In this document: piece after piece, positions 48,290 to 57,301 of the stretch
Numbering within the stretch: position 1 is the stretch's first letter
How the letters are laid out: every line of letters starts with the position of its first letter
From: Streptomyces sp. DH41
GTDB taxonomy: Bacteria > Actinomycetota > Actinomycetes > Streptomycetales > Streptomycetaceae
Length of the DNA stretch: 64,000 nt
Assembly (NCBI RefSeq): GCF_029813785.1
Contig: NZ_JARVKY010000028.1
Location: 35,211 to 99,210 of the forward strand
Reading direction: 5' to 3'
Notes under the pieces: generated by a model
The model's database searches: none
Seen by the model: only the letters and a program-made list of their open reading frames with translations
Told to the model about the DNA's origin: nothing
Position numbers and translations under genes: made by a program

Positions 48290-50725
48290 ATGCTGGGTGG
48301 ACTGGGCGAGGGAGACCCGAGACAGGTGGGGCCGTACCGGATCCTCGCCCGGCTCGGTGCCGGCGGCATGGGCGAGGTGTACCTGGGGGCGGACGTACGG
48401 CCCGGCCCGGCCGGTGCCCGGCCCGAGCTCGCGGCCGTCAAGACCATCCGCGCCGACCTGAGCGGCGATCCGGCCTTCCGCGACCGCTTCCGCCAGGAGA
48501 TCGCGACGGCACAGACGGTCCAGGGGCGCTTCACCGCCCGGTTGCTGTCCGGTGACGCGGAGGCGGCCGGACCCTGGATGGCCACCGAGTACGTGGCGGG
48601 CCCGACCCTGGACCGTGCGGTGCGGGAGACCGGCCCGCTTCCCGCAGAGACGGTGCTCCACCTGGGCCTGGGCCTGGCACGTGCGCTGCGCGGCATCCAC
48701 CACGCCCGCGTCCGGCACCGCGACCTGAAGCCGGCGAACGTGCTGCTCGGCGCGGACGGACCCCGGGTCATCGACTTCGGCATCGCCCGTGACTTCGGCG
48801 CGAGCACGATGACCGCCACGGGCGCGATGGTCGGCTCGCCCGGCTACATGTCGCCCGAGCACGTACTGGGCGGTCGCCACATCGTGGCCGCCTCGGACGT
48901 CTTCTGCCTCGCCGCCGTGCTGTGTTACGCGGCGACGGGTGCGACGCCCTTCGGGGACGGCCCGGTGGCCGCCGTGCTCTACCGGATCTCGCAGGCCGAC
49001 GCGGACCTCGGCGCGGTGCCGGAGCCGGTGCGCGAGCTGATCGCGGACTGCCTGAGCCTCGACCCGGCCGCGCGGCCCGACGCCGTCGAGCTGGAGAGAC
49101 GTTTCAAGGCGGCGGCGGGGGCTTCGGGGGCGGCGGAGAACGGCGCGACCGCCTGGCCCGCCGCGGTGCGGGTCCTGGTGGACCGGTACGAGGACGAGCT
49201 CGCACGCGTCGTGGCACAGGCCGAACCGGTGCCCGGTCGGGCCCCCACGATGCCGGGCGCCTCACCCGTCCACAGCGCGGAGACCGTCACCGGCCCACCC
49301 CCGGCTCCGGGGTCCGCTCCACCGCCGTCGCGCCCGACGGGCCCGTCCCGCCGCAGGATCGTGGCGGTGATCGCCGCGGCCGCGGCGGTGGGGGTGCTCG
49401 GGGCGTTCGGGCTGCGCGCGATGCAGGACTCCGGGAAGCCGGGCGGGGCGGAGGCCGGGGGCGGCAGCGCCTCGCCCACCGCCTCGGCGACGGCCGAAGC
49501 GGTGGCGGACAAGCCGTCCGGCCTCTACGAGGACGGAGTCGACGGCACCCGGCACTTCCCGGCCGACCCGTCCGCCCGCCCCGACGGGTGGCAGCCGTGG
49601 ACCACGCAGCTGCCCGGCCGTCCCAGACACTGTGCGCTGAACCCCGAGATCCTGGTCTGCCGCACGGTGGACGGCGGCATGGTCGCGGTGGGCGCGGCCG
49701 ACGGCAGGCAGCGCTGGGCGGTGCCGTCCACCGCCCCGGGGCAGAAGGCGGCCGAGACCCCGATGAACGGCACCTGGCTCCCCGGCGGCGCCAAGCCGCC
49801 ACTGATCCACGGTGACCTGGTGATCTCCTACGCGAGCGGCAAGGTGCGCGGGAGGTCCGTCTCCGACGGCGAGGTGCGGTGGGAGCGGGGCCTGCCGGTG
49901 GGTGAACTCGCCAACAAGGCACCCCTGCTGACGGGCGGGGGCGCCGTGTTCCTCACCGCGCACGACAAGGACGGGGTCGTCGTGCACGCCCTCGACGCCG
50001 AGACCGGTGAACCGCTGTGGCACAAGACCCTGTCCACTCGCACGGGGACCGGATCGGCCGGCTCCCCCTACATGGCACTCGACTTCGCGCAAGGAAGGGT
50101 CCTCGCCACCACCGACAGCGGACTGACGGGCTTCGACGCCCGGACCGGCGCGGCCACCCACGCCGCTGTCGAAGAAGGCGGTGAGTGCGAGAACATCCGG
50201 GTGGTCGCGGACCAGGTGCTCTGCGGTTCTGGCCCCAGGACCGTGGTGCTGGACACGGAGAACTACGCACCCGTGGGCGACCCCACCCCCGCCCCCTTCG
50301 GCGACTGGCCGGGCGCCGAGTACAGCGGCGCCTCCTCCCTGGCCTTCCTGGACGGCACCGCCTACCGGCTCGAACCGGCCGACGACCCGAACCGCGTCGT
50401 CCTCCAGAAGGAGGGAGAGGCCCTCGTCCGCACGGTGGGCGGCGCACCCCAGCCGGCCGAAGCGCTCACCTCGTCCTCCGTGATCGTCGGCAGGACGGCG
50501 GTGGTCGCGGACAACGAGTACCTCTACACCCTGCCGGTGGACGGCGGCGACGGCGAGGACGGCGGGCGGTACTGGGTCGAGGACTCCCCCGGAAACGACG
50601 CCCGGTTCCAGGACTCGGAAATCGGCATGGAAGCGTGGGGGCCGCGCCTGATCTCACTCGGCGGGGTGCTGTACCTCGCCTACCACGACGGCACCGTACG
50701 CTCCCTCGCGCTTCCGCCGGCCTGA
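48290..50725 (+). CDS. Membrane Ser/Thr protein kinase with external PQQ-like propeller (1)
   Basis: An 811-residue kinase of AfsK type. The domain (about 14-275) has LGAGGMGEV, Lys51, RHRDLKPANVLL and IDFGIARDFG. A Pro-rich linker leads to a single helix at about 355-378 (IVAVIAAAAAVGVLGAFGLR). Outside is a beta-propeller sensor of about 400 residues (QRWAVPSTAPGQ, VVVHALDAETGEPLWHK, TGFDARTGAATH). ATG 48290 has GAGAGGGGG upstream. It is followed 34 bp later by a second such kinase, so they form an operon. Signal and targets unknown. Confidence 0.92.
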   Translation: MLGGLGEGDPRQVGPYRILARLGAGGMGEVYLGADVRPGPAGARPELAAVKTIRADLSGDPAFRDRFRQEIATAQTVQGRFTARLLSGDAEAAGPWMATEYVAGPTLDRAVRETGPLPAETVLHLGLGLARALRGIHHARVRHRDLKPANVLLGADGPRVIDFGIARDFGASTMTATGAMVGSPGYMSPEHVLGGRHIVAASDVFCLAAVLCYAATGATPFGDGPVAAVLYRISQADADLGAVPEPVRELIADCLSLDPAARPDAVELERRFKAAAGASGAAENGATAWPAAVRVLVDRYEDELARVVAQAEPVPGRAPTMPGASPVHSAETVTGPPPAPGSAPPPSRPTGPSRRRIVAVIAAAAAVGVLGAFGLRAMQDSGKPGGAEAGGGSASPTASATAEAVADKPSGLYEDGVDGTRHFPADPSARPDGWQPWTTQLPGRPRHCALNPEILVCRTVDGGMVAVGAADGRQRWAVPSTAPGQKAAETPMNGTWLPGGAKPPLIHGDLVISYASGKVRGRSVSDGEVRWERGLPVGELANKAPLLTGGGAVFLTAHDKDGVVVHALDAETGEPLWHKTLSTRTGTGSAGSPYMALDFAQGRVLATTDSGLTGFDARTGAATHAAVEEGGECENIRVVADQVLCGSGPRTVVLDTENYAPVGDPTPAPFGDWPGAEYSGASSLAFLDGTAYRLEPADDPNRVVLQKEGEALVRTVGGAPQPAEALTSSSVIVGRTAVVADNEYLYTLPVDGGDGEDGGRYWVEDSPGNDARFQDSEIGMEAWGPRLISLGGVLYLAYHDGTVRSLALPPA

Positions 50726-50759
50726 CCCACCGCATCCGCCCGAACTGGAGTGCCCCGAC

Positions 50760-53255
50760 GTGCTGCGCCCGCTCGACGCCCACGCCCCGTACGGCATCGG
50801 TTCCTACCGTCTGCTCGGCACGCTGGGCTCCGGCGGGATGGGCACGGTCCACCTCGCGCTCCCGCCGGACGGCGGCCCCGACGACCTCGTCGCCCTGAAG
50901 ACGGTCCGCCGGGACCTGGAGCTCCAGCCCGACTTCAGGCTGCGGTTCCGCCGGGAGGCGCAGGCCGCGGGGGCCGTACGCAGCCCGTACGTCTCCGCCC
51001 TCGTCGCCGCCGACCCGGACGCCGAACGGCCGTGGCTCGCCACCGAGTACGTCGTCGGACCCCCGCTCGACGAGGCGGTGTCCCACGCGGGCGCCCTGCC
51101 CGTGCCCGTGGTCCGGGAACTGGGCGCCGACCTGGCCCGCGGACTGGCCGCCGTGCACGGTGCGCGGCTCGTCCATCGCGACCTGAAACCGGCGAACGTC
51201 GTCCTGGGCGCCGGCGGGCCCCGGCTCATCGACTTCGGCATCGCGCAGGCCTACGACGCGACGGCGCTCACCGCGACGGGCATCATGGTCGGCTCTCCCG
51301 GCTTCATGTCGCCCGAACACGTCGCGGGCGACCGGTCGGTCACCGCCGCGTCGGACGTGTTCTGCCTCGGCGCGGTCCTGTGCTTCGCCGCGACCGGCCA
51401 GGGCCCCTTCCACGACGACGAACTGGCCGCGATCGTCCACCGCATCGCGCAGGGCCGCCCCGACCTGTCGCGGGTACCCGGTGAACTGCGCGAGCTGATC
51501 ACCGCGTGCCTCGACCCGGACCCGGCCCAGCGGCCGACGACCACCCGACTCGTCCGCGACCTGGACCCGGCCGCCGCGAACGCCCGGCCGGGCGTCGCCC
51601 CCGAACCACGGACCGGCGCCTTCCCGTGGCCGGCCGGGATCGCCCGGGTGATCGGCGAGTACGAGACCACGGTGGGCAGGGCTCTGCTGGCGCCACCCGC
51701 GCCCCGGCACGCGCCCGGCCCGGCCGCTGCCCCGCAGCCCCACCCGCCCGCCTCCGCTCCGCCCGCCTCCGCTCCGCCCGCCTCCGCTCCGCCCGCCTCC
51801 GCTCCGCCTGCCTCCGCTCCGCCTGCCTCCGCTCCGCCTGCCTCCGCTCCGCCTGCCTCCGCTCCGCCTGCCTCCGCTCCGCCCGCCTCCGCTCCGCCTG
51901 CCTCCGCTCCGCCTGCCTCCGCTCCGCCCGCCTCTGCCGTCTCTTCGCCGCCCGCGCCGGTGCGGAACACCCCCTCCGCCGCGCCGTCCCGCTCGCGCCG
52001 CGGCACCCGTCTGCGCTGGGCGGCGGGGGTCACCTCGGGCATCGCGGTCGGCGTGGTCACGGCCGTTCTGACGGCCACGCTCGGCGACAACGACACAGGC
52101 TCCGGCGACGGTGGCGAAGCGGCGGGGCCGGGCACCGCGTCCACCGCGCCGCCGTCGGTCTTCGTCAGCAGCGACATGAGCGACTTCGGGCCCGACGCGA
52201 TGGACCGGAGCAGGCTGCCGGCCGACTGGTCCCCCTGGAGCACCTCGTTCGAGGGCGAGGGCGAGCCGCGCGGCTGTGTGCTCGGCGGCACCACCCTGGT
52301 GTGCAGGCTGCACCAGGACTCGGGCCGGATCTCGCTGGAGGCGCGGAACGCGCGCGACGGCGGCCTGCTGTGGCGCTACCCGTCCGGGGACGACCGGGCG
52401 ACGGCCGGTACGGGCACGGCCGGTACAGGCATGGGCGAACCCGGCCTGGACGGTACGTCCGCCTACGTGCCGTCGGCGGACGACGACGGCATCACCGTAC
52501 TGCGCCTGCGGGACGGCGAGCCCGTGGCCACCGTGGGCGCCAAGAAGGGGTACGCGCCCGTCAAGGCCCGCGCCCATGGGGGCCGGCTGTTCGTCGCCTA
52601 CCGTGAGGGCGGTGGCAAGGGCGGCGCGCTGGTCCGGGCCTTCTCGGCCACGGGGGAGGGGAAGCAACAGTGGGAGCGGAGGCTCGACTCGGCCGAACCC
52701 GGCTCCCTGGAGGTCATGGGCGACTCCCTTCACCTGCACGGCCGCGCCGAAACCCTCGCTCTCGACAGCGAGGGAGGCAGGACGCTCGCCGAAGCGGCCG
52801 AGCGCTGCGAGCCGGTGGCGCGCGGCGCCGCCCACCTGTCCTGCCCGTCCGGAGTCCGCGACGGCACAACGCTGGAGAAGGCGGAGGGCGACTACCGGGG
52901 CGAGCGGCTCCTGGCGTTGAGCCGCACCGGCGTACTCCTGTCCAGCAGGGAGGGCGCCTCGGACGCCGAGCAGGCGGAACTCGTCGCCCGCGACGTCACC
53001 ACGGGCCGGGTGCGGTGGACGGAGCCCTGGTCGGGGAGGGGAACCCTGCGGATCGCCGGGGACCGGCTGGTCGTGGCCGACCAAGAGGGCGTCGGCACGT
53101 CGGTCCTCGCCGACGGGCAGGGCGTCGGCACGTACCGCCACACCTTCGGTGGCTGGTCCTCGGCCGGTGAGGGTCCGACCAGCACGCTGATCCACGGCGG
53201 TGCCGTCTTCGTCACCTTCGAGGACGGCACCGTACTCTCCGCGTTCGCCCCCTAG
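50760..53255 (+). CDS. Membrane Ser/Thr protein kinase with external PQQ-like propeller (2)
   Basis: An 831-residue kinase paralogous to its upstream neighbour (LGSGGMGTV, VALKTVRRD, LVHRDLKPANVVL, IDFGIAQAYD). The linker from kinase to membrane contains thirteen PPASA repeats encoded by 15-bp DNA units. A helix at about 417-440 (WAAGVTSGIAVGVVTAVLTA) is followed by an external propeller domain (GGLLWRYPSGDD, RVRWTEPWSGRGTLRIAG). GGAG lies before GTG 50760. The repeat may act as a flexible or Pro-stiffened spacer of variable length. Confidence 0.92.
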   Translation: MLRPLDAHAPYGIGSYRLLGTLGSGGMGTVHLALPPDGGPDDLVALKTVRRDLELQPDFRLRFRREAQAAGAVRSPYVSALVAADPDAERPWLATEYVVGPPLDEAVSHAGALPVPVVRELGADLARGLAAVHGARLVHRDLKPANVVLGAGGPRLIDFGIAQAYDATALTATGIMVGSPGFMSPEHVAGDRSVTAASDVFCLGAVLCFAATGQGPFHDDELAAIVHRIAQGRPDLSRVPGELRELITACLDPDPAQRPTTTRLVRDLDPAAANARPGVAPEPRTGAFPWPAGIARVIGEYETTVGRALLAPPAPRHAPGPAAAPQPHPPASAPPASAPPASAPPASAPPASAPPASAPPASAPPASAPPASAPPASAPPASAPPASAPPASAVSSPPAPVRNTPSAAPSRSRRGTRLRWAAGVTSGIAVGVVTAVLTATLGDNDTGSGDGGEAAGPGTASTAPPSVFVSSDMSDFGPDAMDRSRLPADWSPWSTSFEGEGEPRGCVLGGTTLVCRLHQDSGRISLEARNARDGGLLWRYPSGDDRATAGTGTAGTGMGEPGLDGTSAYVPSADDDGITVLRLRDGEPVATVGAKKGYAPVKARAHGGRLFVAYREGGGKGGALVRAFSATGEGKQQWERRLDSAEPGSLEVMGDSLHLHGRAETLALDSEGGRTLAEAAERCEPVARGAAHLSCPSGVRDGTTLEKAEGDYRGERLLALSRTGVLLSSREGASDAEQAELVARDVTTGRVRWTEPWSGRGTLRIAGDRLVVADQEGVGTSVLADGQGVGTYRHTFGGWSSAGEGPTSTLIHGGAVFVTFEDGTVLSAFAP
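51744..51938 (+). repeat. Thirteen 15-bp units encoding PPASA
   Basis: Units CCGCCYGCCTCCGCT repeat thirteen times without a gap, differing mainly at one silent C/T position in the second proline codon. The last unit is slightly degenerate (TCTGCC). The unit length is a multiple of three, so copy-number change keeps the frame. Confidence 0.97.
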
Positions 53256-53295
53256 GGCACCGGGGGAGCGGGGCAGCGTGCTGGTCGTGGGTGGT

Positions 53296-54879
53296 TCAGT
53301 CCTTCGTCCGCGCCGTTCCCAGCGCGCCCTCCACACCGCCCGCCGGGGCCGGGACCGCGGCCGCCGCGCCGGAGGCGTCGTCGTCATCGTCGGTGTTGAG
53401 CCGCTCGATGATCGCGAGCCGTTCCGGGGTGTCCTCCGGCTTCAGGAAGCCGATCACGACGTACAGGACCAGCGACACGGCCAGCGGGATCGACACCTGG
53501 TACTCCAGCGGCACCCCGCCCTCCACGCTCCAGTTGATCGGGTAGTTGACCAGCCAGAAGGCGAGCAGGCCCAGCGCCCAGCTGGTGAGCGCCGCCGTCG
53601 GGCCCGAGCGGCGGAAGGGCCGGAGCAGACCGAGCATCATCGGGATCGCGATCGGACCCATCAGGCCGGCGACCCACTTGATGACGACGGTGATGATGTC
53701 CTTGAACGTCGGCGAGTCGACCTGCGTCGCCACCGCCATCGACAGGGCGAGGAAGATCACCGTCGTCAGTCGCGCCGCCAGCAGCCCGGACCGCCGGCCC
53801 CAGGAGCGTGCCCGCACCGAGAGCACCGGCGCCACGTCACGGGTGAACACGGCCGCGATCGCGTTGGCGTCCGAGGAGCACATGGCCATGGTGTGCGAGA
53901 AGAAACCGACGATGACGAGACCCAGCAGGCCGTGCGGCAGCAGCTGCTCGGTCATCAGGGCGTAGGAGTCGGAACCGTCCGGCTTTTGCGACTCGACCAG
54001 CAGCGGCGACATCCACATCGGGAAGAACAGCACCAGCGGCCAGACCAGCCACAGCACCGCCGACAGCCGCGCCGAGCGTTCGGCCTCGCGGGCGTTGGGC
54101 GTGGCCATGTAGCGCTGGGCCTGGTTGAGCATGCCGCCGTTGTACTCGAAGAGCTTGATGAAGAGGTAGGCGAGCAGGAACACCGTGCCGTACGGGCCGA
54201 CCAGGGGATCGCCGTGGCCCTGCAGCTCGGGCTCGTCCCAGACGCCGAAGAACCCGCCGTGGTCGCCGAGCTTGACGACCACGGCGACGAACATGGCGAT
54301 ACCGGCCAGCAGCTGGATGATGAACTGCCCCAGCTCGGTCAGCGCGTCCGCCCACAGGCCGCCGATCGTGCAGTAGATGCCCGTGACGACGCCGGTGATC
54401 AGGATGCCCTCGTTGATCGAGATGCCGGTGAAGACCGACAGGAGCGTGGCGATGGCCGCCCACTTCGCGGCCACGTCCACGATCTTCAGCAGCATGCCGG
54501 ACCAGGCCAGGGCCTGCTGCGTGGGCAGGTTGTACCGGTTCTTCAGGTACTCCAGCGGCGAGGCCACGTGCAGCCGTGAGCGCAGCCGGTTGATACGCGG
54601 CGCGAACAGCTTGGAGCCGATGCCGATGCCGAGCGCGATGGGGAACGACCAGGTCACGAAGGACGTGACGCCGTAGGTGTAGGCGATGCCCGCGTACCCG
54701 GTGAACATCACCGCGCTGTAGCCCGACATGTGGTGCGAGATGCCGGACAGCCACCAGGGCATCTTGCCGCCGGCCGTGAAGAAGTCGCTGACGTCGTCGA
54801 TGCGTTTGTGCGACCAGACACCGATCGCCACCATGACGGCGAAGTAGCCGATGAGCACGGACCAGTCGAGACCGTTCAT
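53296..54879 (-). CDS. Sodium:solute symporter family transporter
   Basis: A 527-residue SSS-family permease with about thirteen helices (LIGYFAVMVAIGVWSHKRID, WLSGISHHMSGYSAVMFTG, TLLSVFTGISINEGILI). The long family loop and an acidic tail (NTDDDDDASGAAAA) are present. ATG 54879 has GGAAGGGGG upstream. It converges on the kinase operon. The AT-rich stretch 55020-55075 just upstream probably holds its promoter. Substrate could be a sugar, amino acid or carboxylate. Confidence 0.92.
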   Translation of the reverse strand: MNGLDWSVLIGYFAVMVAIGVWSHKRIDDVSDFFTAGGKMPWWLSGISHHMSGYSAVMFTGYAGIAYTYGVTSFVTWSFPIALGIGIGSKLFAPRINRLRSRLHVASPLEYLKNRYNLPTQQALAWSGMLLKIVDVAAKWAAIATLLSVFTGISINEGILITGVVTGIYCTIGGLWADALTELGQFIIQLLAGIAMFVAVVVKLGDHGGFFGVWDEPELQGHGDPLVGPYGTVFLLAYLFIKLFEYNGGMLNQAQRYMATPNAREAERSARLSAVLWLVWPLVLFFPMWMSPLLVESQKPDGSDSYALMTEQLLPHGLLGLVIVGFFSHTMAMCSSDANAIAAVFTRDVAPVLSVRARSWGRRSGLLAARLTTVIFLALSMAVATQVDSPTFKDIITVVIKWVAGLMGPIAIPMMLGLLRPFRRSGPTAALTSWALGLLAFWLVNYPINWSVEGGVPLEYQVSIPLAVSLVLYVVIGFLKPEDTPERLAIIERLNTDDDDDASGAAAAVPAPAGGVEGALGTARTKD

Positions 54880-55137
54880 GTGCCCCCTTCCGGGGTCCGC
54901 CTTGTGAACTCCGCTCAGCTGGTTGGCACTTCGCACGAGCGGGGTCGGGGCGAGGCAGGCCGCGAAGTGCCCGCTCATCGTGGTTGCGCCGACGCGGGCA
55001 CGACAAGGAAGAGGAAGGTAAAGGGCCAGTAAAATTGTTCGACTAACTGACCTCGGTTCACCTACATGAACGCTCACAAGGTGTTTCGAGTCGGGTCCGG
55101 ACCTGAACCCGGACCCGGACCCGGACGGACCCGGGGT

Positions 55138-57090
55138 CTACTTCAGCTCGTCCGGGCACTGCGTGCCCCGCGGCAGCCCGTACGGCGACGCCAGCCGGTA
55201 CGTGCCCGCCTCGGGCGCGATCAGCACCGTCCACTTGTCGCCCTCGGCGGTCTCCTCCGTCTCCATCAGGCAGCCGTTGACGTTGTCGTACGTCTTCGGC
55301 GTGTCCTCCGGACCGTTCTTGGAGGCCTCGGTCTCCTGGGGAGCCTGGAGCTTGTTGCCCTCGGCGTCGACGATGCTCAGCCACGGCGAGTACGGCATCC
55401 GTACCAGGACGCGGCCGGGGCGCTGGACGTCGATGATCCACTCACCCTGATCGGCCCGCTGGACGACCGCGTCGGGCTCCGCCAGCGGCGTCGGGTTGGT
55501 CACCTCGAACAGCTGCCAGTTGGCGTCCCCCCAGACCTGCTTCAGATACGGAAGACCCCGCTGCACCAGTTCCCGCTCGCGTTTGCCGCCGTCACCGTCC
55601 GGCTCGCCCTTGGGCAGCACCACGTAGTGCACGGCCCAGCGCTTCAGCCACTCGTGGTAGTTCGCCGAGTTGAGCGTGTCGTCGTAGAAGAGCGGGTTGC
55701 GCTCCATGTCGGCCTGGCGGAGCCAGCCCCGGGCCAGGTTCACGTACGGCGCGAGCGCCGAGGCCTCCCGGTGTGAACGGGCGGGCACGACCTCCACCCG
55801 GCCCTTCTCCGCGTCGACCTCCTGCAACTCGTTGAGGAGCGGTGCCAGCTCGCGCGTCCATGAGGCGGTCGGCTGGGTGTGGATGACGTCGTCGGCCGAC
55901 TTGAAGCCGATCCAGCCGACGAAGCCGACGATCGAGAAGACGAGCGCGTACCACTTGCGCGTCCGCTCCACCGTGAACGGCAGCGCGGCCACCAGGGCGA
56001 CCCCGGCGAAGAGCATCGCGAGGCGGGTGATGTTGGAGCCGATCTGCGAGCTGATCAGCCAGACCAGCAGCACGGACAGGCCGTAGACCGCCGACGTGAT
56101 CCGTACGGTCGTCCAGGTACGCGGCACGAAGTAGTACACCAGGCCCGCGTACAGCATCGGCAGGACCGCCGAGCCGAAGGCCATCGGCTGGGTGCCGGAG
56201 AAGGGGAACAGCCAGGTCGACAACGCGACGACGGCGCTCGGGGCCAGGCCCAGCGACCAGGCGCCCGGGCGGCGTTTCTGCAGGAACAGGGCCGCCGCCA
56301 CCAGGCCCACGAACAGGCCCGCGACCGGCGAGGACATGGTGGCCAGCGCGGCCAGCGGCGCCGCGCACAGCCCCTTGGCCCAGCGTTCGTAGCGCCAGCG
56401 GTACGGCCAGCAGAACACCGCGGCGACCGCGCCCAGACCGAACATCATGCCCAGCCCGAACGTCACCCGTCCCGACGCCGCGTTGGCCAGCAGCCCGAAC
56501 AGGCCCGCCAGCGACGCCCACAGCGGGTTGCGGACCACCCGGCTGCGGATCAGGATCATCGTCAGCAGCCCGGCCGACAGCGTCCCCGCGATCATCATCG
56601 TCGTGCGCACGCCGAGCACCGACATCAGATACGGCGAGACCACGCTGTACGACACCGGGTGCGTGCCGCCGTACCAGGCGAGGTTGTACGCCGAGTCAGG
56701 GTGCCGGCCGACGAACTCCGCCCACGCGTCCTGCGCCGCGAGGTCGCCGCCACTGTTCGCGAACGTGAAGAACCAGACGATGTGGAGGACCCCGGCCAGA
56801 GCGGTCACGGACAGCACGGGGTGGCGCAGCATGCGCTCGCGCAGGGCCAGGAAGGCGGCCTTCATCGCGGACGGCGCTTCTGGCTCGGCGGGTGCGGTGC
56901 GGCCGGGTGCGGTGCGGTCGGGCTCACGGTCGTCGTCCGCCGGGCCATGACCGGGCCTGCCGCTCTCGCCGGTCTCGCCGTTCTTCCCGCTTGCCCCGCC
57001 GTCCTTGCGGGGCGCGGGTACGTGTGGTCGCGGGCCGGCTCCCCGGCCCGGATCGGCGTCGTCGGCGCGTGTCGGCTCCGCAGTGGCCAC
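55138..57090 (-). CDS. Polytopic membrane protein, GT-C-like
   Basis: A 650-residue protein. A charged, disordered N-terminal 75 residues are followed by about ten helices (VLSVTALAGVLHIVWFFTFA, TTMMIAGTLSAGLLTMILI, LAMLFAGVALVAALPFTV). A C-terminal outside domain of about 220 residues follows (RVEVVPARSHREASALAPYV, AVHYVVLPKGEPD, WLSIVDAEGNKLQAPQE). The layout resembles GT-C glycosyltransferases of cell-envelope synthesis, but no family can be proven. GTG 57090 has GGGGAG nine bases upstream. A short CCCGGA repeat lies after the stop. Confidence 0.8.
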   Translation of the reverse strand: MATAEPTRADDADPGRGAGPRPHVPAPRKDGGASGKNGETGESGRPGHGPADDDREPDRTAPGRTAPAEPEAPSAMKAAFLALRERMLRHPVLSVTALAGVLHIVWFFTFANSGGDLAAQDAWAEFVGRHPDSAYNLAWYGGTHPVSYSVVSPYLMSVLGVRTTMMIAGTLSAGLLTMILIRSRVVRNPLWASLAGLFGLLANAASGRVTFGLGMMFGLGAVAAVFCWPYRWRYERWAKGLCAAPLAALATMSSPVAGLFVGLVAAALFLQKRRPGAWSLGLAPSAVVALSTWLFPFSGTQPMAFGSAVLPMLYAGLVYYFVPRTWTTVRITSAVYGLSVLLVWLISSQIGSNITRLAMLFAGVALVAALPFTVERTRKWYALVFSIVGFVGWIGFKSADDVIHTQPTASWTRELAPLLNELQEVDAEKGRVEVVPARSHREASALAPYVNLARGWLRQADMERNPLFYDDTLNSANYHEWLKRWAVHYVVLPKGEPDGDGGKRERELVQRGLPYLKQVWGDANWQLFEVTNPTPLAEPDAVVQRADQGEWIIDVQRPGRVLVRMPYSPWLSIVDAEGNKLQAPQETEASKNGPEDTPKTYDNVNGCLMETEETAEGDKWTVLIAPEAGTYRLASPYGLPRGTQCPDELK

Positions 57091-57253
57091 CTGAAGGCAC
57101 TCCCCGTGTCCCGTCTTCTGCTTACGACCGTGTCCCGTTCCCGCGACCGGCGACCTGCCCCGTTTCGTGACGCTAGCACGCACCCCCGCACCGTGGCTTC
57201 CTCCCCTCCGGGCCCCGCACGGCCCTTCAGGGCCTTCCACGGCCTTTCGGGAC

Positions 57254-57293
57254 GCGAACGCCCCCGCGACCGGACGGCCGCGGGGGCGTTCGC
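57254..57293 (-). terminator. 15-bp perfect hairpin after the carboxypeptidase gene
   Basis: GCGAACGCCCCCGCG (57254-57268) pairs with CGCGGGGGCGTTCGC (57279-57293), eight bases past the stop of the minus-strand gene. Confidence 0.85.
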
Positions 57294-57301
57294 ACCGGAT
57301 G

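Noticed and set aside
51744..51938. CRISPR-like array
   Set aside because: Units are 15 bp, contiguous and without spacers; they encode PPASA in frame.
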